Positions 7,601 through 12,627 of a stretch of DNA of 13,840 bases are shown here, piece after piece. The translations under genes and the position numbers were made by a program. Each line of letters starts with the position of its first letter. The stretch's first letter is position 1. This DNA comes from Lachnospiraceae bacterium UBA4316 (GTDB taxonomy: Bacteria; Bacillota; Clostridia; Lachnospirales; Lachnospiraceae), in NCBI GenBank assembly GCA_002394535.1, contig DGUG01000133.1, forward strand, positions 1 to 13,840, written 5' to 3'. The notes beneath the pieces are model-generated. The model saw only the letters and a list, made by a program, of their open reading frames with translations, was not told the DNA's origin and did no database searches.

Positions 7601-8087
7601 TTCAATACCGGACAAGCATGAGGAGCTTGAGAACTATTATGTATCATGCGATTGGAAGAACTACACTGTAAAGATACATGCCCTTAAGAGCTCGGCAAGG
7701 CTCGTGGGAGCGTCGGAGCTGGGTGACATGGCTGAAGCCCTTGAGATGGCGGGCAAGGGAGATAATATCCAGTACATCAGAGAAAATCACGGGACTGTAA
7801 TGGATTACTACCTGAGCTATCAGGAGTCACTCTCCCCTGCATTTGGAAATAAAGATGCCGGCGGCAGGGAGGAAGCTGACAAGCCTGTTGCTGATGCCGA
7901 TCTTATGGCAAGCATATATGAGGAGCTGCGTGATGCGGCGGATGATATGGATTGTGAGAAGGTCGAGACGATCATGAGGGAGATCGGGGAGTACTCCATT
8001 CCCGATCCGGATAAAGAGAAGTTCGAACGTATCCGTGAGGCGGCAAAGATGCTGGACTACGACAAAATACTGGAAGCACTGGAATAA
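4626..8087 (+). CDS. Hybrid histidine kinase with receiver, DegV domain and HPt
   Basis: This is a single uninterrupted 1153-residue frame. It has about six membrane segments (24-185) and a short coiled linker. The kinase core has His216 in SMSHEIRTP, N-box NLLNNAVKYT (330-339), G1 DTGMG (366-370) and G2 GTGLGLSIV (396-404). The receiver (about 466-585) has Asp472-Asp473, phosphoacceptor Asp516 in FMDHLMP, Thr548 and Lys570. Residues about 613-895 resemble the DegV/FakB fatty-acid-binding fold. An acidic linker (904-935) and an HPt domain (about 968-1065) with His1018 in KIHALKSSARLVGA follow, then a short helical tail (1085-1153). The protein thus holds all modules of a His-Asp-His relay plus an internal ligand-binding domain. 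It is translationally coupled to the preceding kinase by a 4-base overlap. Kinase, receiver and HPt calls are firm. DegV is strongly suggested by several collinear motifs, but its ligand is unknown. Confidence 0.9.
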   Translation: MKKNGLFKRYIEAIRDHDRDFTERMFLIVTIITEIAVTIALIGDIYIGESPGEILTVLAVVIMVPACTLTGLYKNRLKPAIKLVVLCQVFGVVPSLFFFGGGLNGGGFLWIIFTFMYIGMLLTGRWRTVMLSILSALTLVCYLVSYYIGSPLWVHSFRETYVDSFISVLLVGLVCFAMSMAQSVLFKKENDRAIREAERAEELTRAQNRFFSSMSHEIRTPINSILGLNELILRDESASDDVVRDANGIQGAGKLLLALINDILDFSKIEAGSMDIVPVDYNVGDMLSEIVNMIWHKAHEKGLGFEVSVDPEVPTVLYGDEVRIKQLIINLLNNAVKYTQKGHIELRVESKDIDEKTAELTVSIADTGMGIKKEDIPFLFDAFKRVDEGKNRHIEGTGLGLSIVKQLIELMDGTITVNSVYGEGSTFTFVIKQTVTDHSKVGELNIHNQQTVKRSNYESSFLAPEVSILIVDDNEMNLEVEKRLLADTDMNIYTALSGQEALEMSLKTHFDAIFMDHLMPKMDGIECLDQLRNQAGGLNRTTPVIVLTANAGSENRDLYTRAGFDGYLIKPVSGEAMEQMLIRHISGEKIILRSVMIGDDEEIHTSERYADKAPVIITSTSMCDLPDAVVRKLHIPILPFVIKTDEGVFKDGTHIDANELIRHISEGREAISSPPDEAAYTEFFADVLKRAHHVIHISLTTSMSKDYLLATEAAKSFDNVTVINSECLSSSTGLLVLIAYKLAQQGIPVQDIISELEEIKYRLRCSFIIDTTEYMANRGLISQRLHKIAKALNLHPMLSIRNDKKAIGGIWLGRTKRAYRRYIRKALPPDSIPDSDIAFVTYAYLPGETLEWIEEEIRKTAYFEHVVFQQASAAISSNCGPGAFGILYFLKSNKMYNIASYIDDDRRTEEIEDAEEIEDTEEPEDIQDELQAELQEMIPDEFPADAARQADTGEPESGEKWYEKLDCIDADVAIKNSGSEEAFRSVLEIFYNSIPDKHEELENYYVSCDWKNYTVKIHALKSSARLVGASELGDMAEALEMAGKGDNIQYIRENHGTVMDYYLSYQESLSPAFGNKDAGGREEADKPVADADLMASIYEELRDAADDMDCEKVETIMREIGEYSIPDPDKEKFERIREAAKMLDYDKILEALE
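6462..7310 (+). other. DegV (fatty-acid-binding-like) domain inside the hybrid kinase
   Basis: Residues 613-895 follow the DegV/FakB order. They open with PVIITSTSMCDLPDAVVRKL and IPILPFVI, then FKDGTHID. ISSPPDE stands where TSQPSP is usual. HISLTTSMSKDYLLATEAA stands for the usual ISSxLSGTYQSA, and VINSECLSSSTGLLVL for VIDSxSxSxGxGLLV. Next come the IIDTTEYMANRGLIS and LNLHPMLSI segments, and finally SSNCGPGAFG where a HxGPG motif is usual. Free FakB proteins bind an acyl chain and present its carboxylate to the kinase FakA. Here the Thr of TSxPS is Ile671 and the His before GPG is Asn878, so carboxylate binding may be changed or lost. The fold call comes from motif order, not from a profile search. 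Confidence 0.8.
7350..7403 (+). repeat. Three tandem 18-base units coding an acidic linker
   Basis: Three in-frame 18-base units encode EEIEDA, EEIEDT and EEPEDI (residues 909-926), joining the DegV and HPt parts of the kinase. Units one and two differ by a few bases. The stretch probably arose by short tandem duplication and acts as a flexible, negatively charged tether. Confidence 0.75.
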
Positions 8088-8110
8088 TATCGAAAAAAGG
8101 AGGCGAATGA

Positions 8111-8329
8111 ATGGAAGCACTGGCACAGGAAAAGATGGAGAAACTCCTGCGCGGAGAAGTTAAGTACACATCATCAAATCTCGCACTTAACATGCTCATA
8201 TCCAAAATGCAGAAGAGACTGCAGTCTGATCCTCAAAGCATGGAAACATGCATAAAAGAGATGGATGAATTCATGTCAAAGTATCCTATAGTTGCAAAGG
8301 TTGATTTTGCTAATATAGTGGCACTCTGA
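8111..8329 (+). CDS. Small helical protein of unknown function
   Basis: This is a 72-residue protein with no recognised family. It starts at ATG 8111, seven bases after AGGAGG (8098-8103), a strong site, so translation is credible. The sequence is mostly amphipathic helix, rich in Lys, Glu and Met, with one Cys (in METCIKEMDE) and a hydrophobic end (VDFANIVAL). There is no signal peptide or membrane segment. It lies 23 bases after the DegV-containing kinase and 38 bases before the FIST-like gene, in the same direction, so it is probably part of the same operon. A role as a small adaptor or kinase-binding protein is conceivable from context only. Confidence 0.75.
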   Translation: MEALAQEKMEKLLRGEVKYTSSNLALNMLISKMQKRLQSDPQSMETCIKEMDEFMSKYPIVAKVDFANIVAL

Positions 8330-8367
8330 CCGGTTGTGATTTTGGGGCGTATTACGGAGGTAAAAAA

Positions 8368-9333
8368 ATGCTTATCACGTTGGAAGATACAATCAGGCTT
8401 ATTGAAGAAGGAAAGATCCTGCATATCGCGGCAGACGATTCGCTTCTGAAAAAACTTCCGAAGGGAAAGTGGATCGGCGGTACAACACCTTATTTTATGA
8501 GTGAGGAAGGCGGGATACTCACAAAAGACAGATTGTTCGTAAATGAGATAGATTATGCTGAGGATATCAGGATCGCCGTGTACGGAAAATACAATATTTT
8601 CCAGATCGTGGAGGAGTGCTATGACAACGGTCTTACAATGCTCATAATGCCCTACGGATCCGAGGTGGCGGCCAAGTATTCGAAGGAAGCTCCCGAGGTT
8701 GAAGAGCTTCTGATGCATCCCACCATTGGATGGATCGCAGGAGCCGATCTTGAGACCATGGGCAACATAGAGGTGTATGACGGCACCACCGGTTGTGCAT
8801 ATACGGACAAAGCAGTGGTGATGTTCATCAAGATCCCCGAGGGCAAGAGTGCAATGATCAATATGGTGAACATCTTCACTGATGACAAGACTGATCCCAT
8901 CATCAGATTCAATGATAATGATCTGAGCGTTACGGATTGTGTTGTAAACGGTCAGAAGGTGAATTTTGCGGAGTATATCGAGAAGAAGGGTATTGATACA
9001 AAGATGCCTCTCGTGGCGGATTATAACGGTTCGTATATCAACACCTCGGTCAAGTCCGTTGAAAACGGTACGGTAGGATTTTACGCACCTGTATTCAGAA
9101 ACATTGATTACCGTTTTGCCACAAAAGTGGACGATTATGCGGGAGAGTTCAAAAAGAGAATAGCCGAGATGGAGGCTAATTCTCCGGTGTTTTCCTGCAA
9201 CTGTATACTCAATTATCTGTACGGAAATCTTAACGGGCAGAAAATACCGCCCTATACGGGTCCTGTTACCTTCGGAGAGGTTGCGTATCAGCTCATTAAC
9301 CAGACACTTGTTTATTGCGAGATCATAGGATAG
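8368..9333 (+). CDS. FIST-like sensory protein
   Basis: This is a 321-residue soluble protein with no signal peptide. The C-terminus looks like the FIST C-terminal domain: VFSCNCILNYLYG (274-286), then GPVTFGEVAYQLINQTLVYCE (within 298-318), matching the family pattern of FSC near the start, a GE segment, and NQTL at the end. The N-terminal GGTTPYFM (37-44) fits the FIST N-terminal GGST-like segment. Known FIST proteins are small-ligand sensors often encoded beside histidine kinases; NosP, for example, controls a co-encoded kinase. That agrees with its place among two hybrid kinases and a receiver protein. GGAGG at 8356-8360 is seven bases from the ATG. It could instead belong to a related uncharacterised DUF family; motif similarity is moderate. 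The ligand cannot be read from the sequence. Confidence 0.65.
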   Translation: MLITLEDTIRLIEEGKILHIAADDSLLKKLPKGKWIGGTTPYFMSEEGGILTKDRLFVNEIDYAEDIRIAVYGKYNIFQIVEECYDNGLTMLIMPYGSEVAAKYSKEAPEVEELLMHPTIGWIAGADLETMGNIEVYDGTTGCAYTDKAVVMFIKIPEGKSAMINMVNIFTDDKTDPIIRFNDNDLSVTDCVVNGQKVNFAEYIEKKGIDTKMPLVADYNGSYINTSVKSVENGTVGFYAPVFRNIDYRFATKVDDYAGEFKKRIAEMEANSPVFSCNCILNYLYGNLNGQKIPPYTGPVTFGEVAYQLINQTLVYCEIIG

Positions 9334-9337
9334 TGAC

Positions 9338-10861
9338 ATGGAAACAGCTGTAAGGATAAACGATGCAGCCAATGGCTTCGTGTGGGGAACGGTCGGTCTT
9401 GTACTGCTCATAGGAACGGGTCTTATATGTACCGTCATCACCGGTTTTTTCCCGATAACACATCTGAGGCACTGGTGGAAAAATACCTTCGGAGCCATCA
9501 ACAAAAGAGCCCGGATCATAAACGATGCGGGTGCACTGTCCCAGTTCCGTGCTTTTTGTACCGCGCTGTGCGCAGTCATCGGAACCGGTAACATTGCCGG
9601 TGTTTCGACGGCTATTTGCGTAGGCGGCCCCGGTGCGGTTCTGTGGATGTGGGTTGCGGCCTTTTTCGGAATGATGCTCAAATATTCCGAGATAGTTATG
9701 GGCATGTATTACAGACGACGTAATTTAGAAGGAGCGTGGTCGGGCGGTCCCATGTATTATCTTGAGGACGGTCTGGGATCCATAAAGCACTGCAGATGGC
9801 TGGGAAAACTCCTGGGGGTTCTGTTCTGTATCTTTGCGGTACTGGCATCCTTTGGAATAGGGAATATGGGTCAGATCAATAAGATCACCATTAATTTCCA
9901 ATCCACCTTTCTTGCGGATGTTGAGAGTGAACTGTTTTTCGGAGCCCCGAAGATCAACTGGATGATCGGCGTGGTACTTATGATTATGATGGCAATGATA
10001 CTGATGGGAGGATTCAGAAGAGTCGCAGCGGTTTCCGAGAAGCTGATACCCTTCATGTCCATAATGTACATAGCCGGATGCATCATCATGGTGTTCCTTA
10101 ATATCACTAAATTACCGGATATCTTTTCGGCTATATTCAGGTTTGCCACAGGACCTGATGCAATAAAGGGCGGCGCAGCAGGCACTGCGGTGCAGCTTGC
10201 ATTCAATACAATCAAGAACGGATGTAAAAGAGGAGTTTTTTCCAATGAAGCAGGCCTCGGCTCGTCTGTTATGGTTCACAGTAACAGCTGTGCCAGAGAA
10301 CCGGTCCGTCAGGGATTGTGGGGGATCGCGGAAGTATTCCTCGACACCATGGTCATATGTACCCTGACGGCTATCGTGGTGCTTTCCTCCGGCGCAATAG
10401 ATCTTACGACAGGATTGACAGCGGAAGGTGTAAATGATTCGACACTTGTTGCCAAGGCCTTTGGCGCAACTCTGGGAAAACCCGGGGAGTGGTTTGTGGT
10501 TCTTGCGATAACGCTCTTTGCCTTCACCACGGTACTGGGCTGGTCGTATTACGGGGCAAAGGTTACGGAGTATCTGTTCGGTGTTTCTTTTGCGAGAGTG
10601 TACCGTGTGGTCTTTGTTCTGATCATTGTATTTGGCGCGGTAATGGAACCGAATCTCGCATGGGATATATCCGATACGTTCAACGGTCTTATGATGATCC
10701 CCAATCTTATCGGGATACTTGTTCAGATACCGCTTATCATAAGGCTTACACGAAACTACACTGACAGAAGGATAAAGGGCAGGGATGTTGAGCCGCTGCT
10801 TTCCTATAATGCCGATATTCAGCGGGATGCGATGGCAGCCATTGCAAAAGGAGCGGATTAA
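9338..10861 (+). CDS. AGCS-family sodium/alanine (or glycine) symporter
   Basis: This is a 507-residue integral membrane carrier of the alanine or glycine:cation symporter family, importing small neutral amino acids with Na+ or H+. Family marks are SQFRAFCTALCAVIGTGNIA (69-88), the GGPGAVLWMWVAAFFGM helix, YYRRRNLEGAWSGGPMYYLE (124-143), GGFRRVAAVSEKLIP, the highly conserved RGVFSNEAGLGSS (298-310) and LGWSYYGAKVTEYLFG (400-415). About ten or eleven membrane helices are visible and the length is typical. The start is four bases after the upstream stop with only a weak GGAT-like site, pointing to translational coupling with the FIST-like gene. The exact substrate (Ala, Gly, D-Ala, Gln) cannot be fixed. 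Its place between a sensory protein and a response regulator suggests it may feed or modulate the signalling system. Confidence 0.93.
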   Translation: METAVRINDAANGFVWGTVGLVLLIGTGLICTVITGFFPITHLRHWWKNTFGAINKRARIINDAGALSQFRAFCTALCAVIGTGNIAGVSTAICVGGPGAVLWMWVAAFFGMMLKYSEIVMGMYYRRRNLEGAWSGGPMYYLEDGLGSIKHCRWLGKLLGVLFCIFAVLASFGIGNMGQINKITINFQSTFLADVESELFFGAPKINWMIGVVLMIMMAMILMGGFRRVAAVSEKLIPFMSIMYIAGCIIMVFLNITKLPDIFSAIFRFATGPDAIKGGAAGTAVQLAFNTIKNGCKRGVFSNEAGLGSSVMVHSNSCAREPVRQGLWGIAEVFLDTMVICTLTAIVVLSSGAIDLTTGLTAEGVNDSTLVAKAFGATLGKPGEWFVVLAITLFAFTTVLGWSYYGAKVTEYLFGVSFARVYRVVFVLIIVFGAVMEPNLAWDISDTFNGLMMIPNLIGILVQIPLIIRLTRNYTDRRIKGRDVEPLLSYNADIQRDAMAAIAKGAD

Positions 10862-10899
10862 CATTATTATATAATCTCAATATATCCAAGGAGCGAGTT

Positions 10900-11658
10900 A
10901 TGGCCACTGAAGTGAAAAATGTTGCGATCGTTGTGTTTCAGTACAGCGTCGTCGTAAAGGGAATCGAGAGAAAAATGACCGGGGCGTACAGTGTCGAGAT
11001 CATCGAGGATTTTACCCTGATCAAACCTCACGCGGACAGAACGGATGTATACGTGATATATCTTCCCGAAGATGTTGTGGAGGATACTGTCAAGCTGGAA
11101 AAGTTCAAGCACATCGTAAATGATATCAATGAGATCGACGGGAAGATGCTCCTTATCGGAGAAAACAGATTTCACCGTGAGTTGTTGTCATTTGTTCCCG
11201 CGATAAAATATACAACATGGCTTGACCGCCCCGTGGAGATGGAAACTCTGCAGCCTGCCATCGAAAAAGCATATATAAGTGCCGGCGGAGCAAGCGGCAA
11301 AAAGAGGGTTCTCATAGTGGATGATGATCCTTCGTTTGCAAGTATGGTCAGGGAATGGATCAAGGATGAGTACCAGGCTGATATCGTTACGGCAGGGATG
11401 CAGGCAATAAAATTCCTGCTGAAAAAATCAGCGGATCTCATTCTTCTTGATTATGAGATGCCGGTTGTAGACGGTCCCCAGGTGCTGCAGATGCTGCGCG
11501 AGGAGCCGGAGACCGCTAAAATACCGGTCATATTCCTTACGGGAGTAGGGACAAAAGAGGCGGTGGAGCGTGTTATGGCCCTAAAGCCTGACGGATATGT
11601 GCTCAAGACAACAACGAGGGAAGATCTGCTGAATTACCTAAAAGGGAAACTGGGCTGA
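10900..11658 (+). CDS. Response regulator with two receiver domains and no output domain
   Basis: This is a 252-residue cytosolic protein. Residues 135-252 are a canonical receiver: acidic residues Asp141 and Asp142 in LIVDDDPS, phosphoacceptor Asp184 in LLDYEMP, Thr214 in FLTGVG and Lys236 in YVLKTT. Residues 1-125 have the alternating pattern of a second receiver-like fold (VAIVVFQYS, DVYVIYLPE, KMLLIGE), but an Asp-rich first loop and a convincing phosphoacceptor Asp are missing, so this half is probably degenerate. No DNA-binding, enzymatic or RNA-binding output follows. It would suit the final acceptor of the HPt on the large kinase, acting through protein contacts or as a phosphate sink. 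AAGGAG at 10888-10893 is six bases before ATG. It ends the operon; the next hairpin is a terminator. Confidence 0.88.
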   Translation: MATEVKNVAIVVFQYSVVVKGIERKMTGAYSVEIIEDFTLIKPHADRTDVYVIYLPEDVVEDTVKLEKFKHIVNDINEIDGKMLLIGENRFHRELLSFVPAIKYTTWLDRPVEMETLQPAIEKAYISAGGASGKKRVLIVDDDPSFASMVREWIKDEYQADIVTAGMQAIKFLLKKSADLILLDYEMPVVDGPQVLQMLREEPETAKIPVIFLTGVGTKEAVERVMALKPDGYVLKTTTREDLLNYLKGKLG

Positions 11659-11716
11659 CATTTAAGGATTTATATCCGAAATGTGGATTCGTTTGCTCTA
11701 ACAGAGAAAATATAGC

Positions 11717-11758
11717 AAACCCTCCGCTGACGTGATAGAATGTTGGCGGAGGGTTTTT
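11717..11758 (+). terminator. Terminator after the kinase operon, overlapping the sortase ribosome binding site
   Basis: AAACCCTCCGC at 11717-11727 pairs perfectly with GCGGAGGGTTT at 11746-11756 around an 18-base loop, with T11754-11758 following. The 3' arm contains GGAGGG (11748-11753), which lies eight bases before the sortase ATG at 11762 and is the only good ribosome binding site for it. The hairpin therefore both terminates upstream transcription and, if read through, would hide the sortase site. An upstream GTTTGCT (11691-11697) is complementary to AGCAAAC (11714-11720), which overlaps the left arm. Confidence 0.85.
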
Positions 11759-11761
11759 ATT

Positions 11762-12592
11762 ATGTCCAAGGGAAGAGTGATCATAATATCCATAGCAAGT
11801 GTTGTTATGGTTATAGCAGCGATAATGCTGCTTAAGTCCACACTGGAATATAAAAGAGCGGAAGCGGAGTACTCAAATCTTGCGCAATATGCGAAAGTCG
11901 GTACCGGAGCGGCATCCGAAGAGAGTGCGCAAACCGAAGCGGCTGCCACAGACAGCAGTGAAGAGGAAGATGGGAATACTCTGAAACGCAACTACAACAG
12001 AAGCGATTTTCCGGATATGGAGATCGATTTCGACAGCCTTGAGAAGATAAACGGAAGTTTCGTGTGCTGGCTGTATGCACCGGGAGCGGAAGTTAATCAT
12101 CCTGTTGTGCAGGGACAGGACAACGAGTTCTATCTGCATCACACGTTTGAGATGCAGAAGAACAGTGCCGGATGTGTGTTTATGGACAGCGAAGTTGATC
12201 CCGCGCTTACAAGCTGGAACACCTTCTTCTACGGCCATAACATGAAGAACGGCACCATGTTCGGACACCTCAAGAATTACATTAATAACAAGGCAACCTA
12301 CGACGAGTACCCGTATATATATGTATTCCGGCCGGAAGGGATTTACCGCTATGAGGTATTTTCGTTCTATCTTGATACACCGGATTCCAAAATGTACTAT
12401 AATTGCCAGAACTTCAAGGAATACAGGGCATACCTTCATGAGGCTGACGCCAAGTCCGTAAGAGAGTGCTCGGCCAAGTCGGACCGTGATAAAAATATAG
12501 TCACGCTTGTTACTTGTTCGGGAGCCGGAGCAAGCAAGCAGCGATTTTTCGTTCACGGCGTATTCAAGGATGTGTACCTGTTTGAAGAGTGA
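11762..12592 (+). CDS. Class B sortase
   Basis: This is a 276-residue membrane-anchored cysteine transpeptidase that joins secreted proteins to the cell wall or assembles surface structures. It has a single N-terminal membrane anchor (about 6-24) after a short basic end, then a low-complexity Ala/Glu/Ser linker (about 48-70). The catalytic domain has NHPVVQGQDNEFYLHHTF (112-129), FMDSEVDP, His159 in FFYGHNM, Cys252 in TLVTCSG and Arg261 in KQRFFVHG, the full sortase triad. The YLHH, YGHNM and TCS patterns fit class B. ATG 11762 is preferred over an in-frame GTG at 11732 because GGAGGG lies eight bases before it and the GTG would translate the terminator. No protein with a sorting signal is encoded in the window, so its substrate is unknown. 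Confidence 0.92.
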   Translation: MSKGRVIIISIASVVMVIAAIMLLKSTLEYKRAEAEYSNLAQYAKVGTGAASEESAQTEAAATDSSEEEDGNTLKRNYNRSDFPDMEIDFDSLEKINGSFVCWLYAPGAEVNHPVVQGQDNEFYLHHTFEMQKNSAGCVFMDSEVDPALTSWNTFFYGHNMKNGTMFGHLKNYINNKATYDEYPYIYVFRPEGIYRYEVFSFYLDTPDSKMYYNCQNFKEYRAYLHEADAKSVRECSAKSDRDKNIVTLVTCSGAGASKQRFFVHGVFKDVYLFEE

Positions 12593-12627
12593 GCCTTTTT
12601 GTAAAAATCATCAGTCTTTAATTTAGT

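Noticed and set aside
8233..9705. 490-residue open frame on the minus strand
   Set aside because: It lies opposite the FIST-like gene and the start of the symporter, both with good family motifs and at least one strong ribosome binding site. Its translation shows no recognisable domain and no ribosome binding site was evident, so it is a codon-bias shadow.
10112..10864. 250-residue open frame on the minus strand
   Set aside because: It is entirely opposite the well-supported AGCS symporter. Composition is rich in Cys, His and Arg without any domain pattern.
10842..10875. Promoter before the double-receiver gene (TATAAT at 10870-10875)
   Set aside because: The -10 hexamer is perfect, but the nearest -35-like element (TTGCAA, 10842-10847) is 22 bases away, too far. 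The AT-rich gap makes a chance match likely. It was left as an unproven possibility.
11732..11761. GTG start giving a ten-residue longer sortase
   Set aside because: It would translate the terminator loop and 3' arm. ATG 11762 has GGAGGG at a good distance.
11873..12556. 227-residue open frame on the minus strand
   Set aside because: It lies opposite the sortase catalytic domain. It appears only because the complementary codons lack stops.
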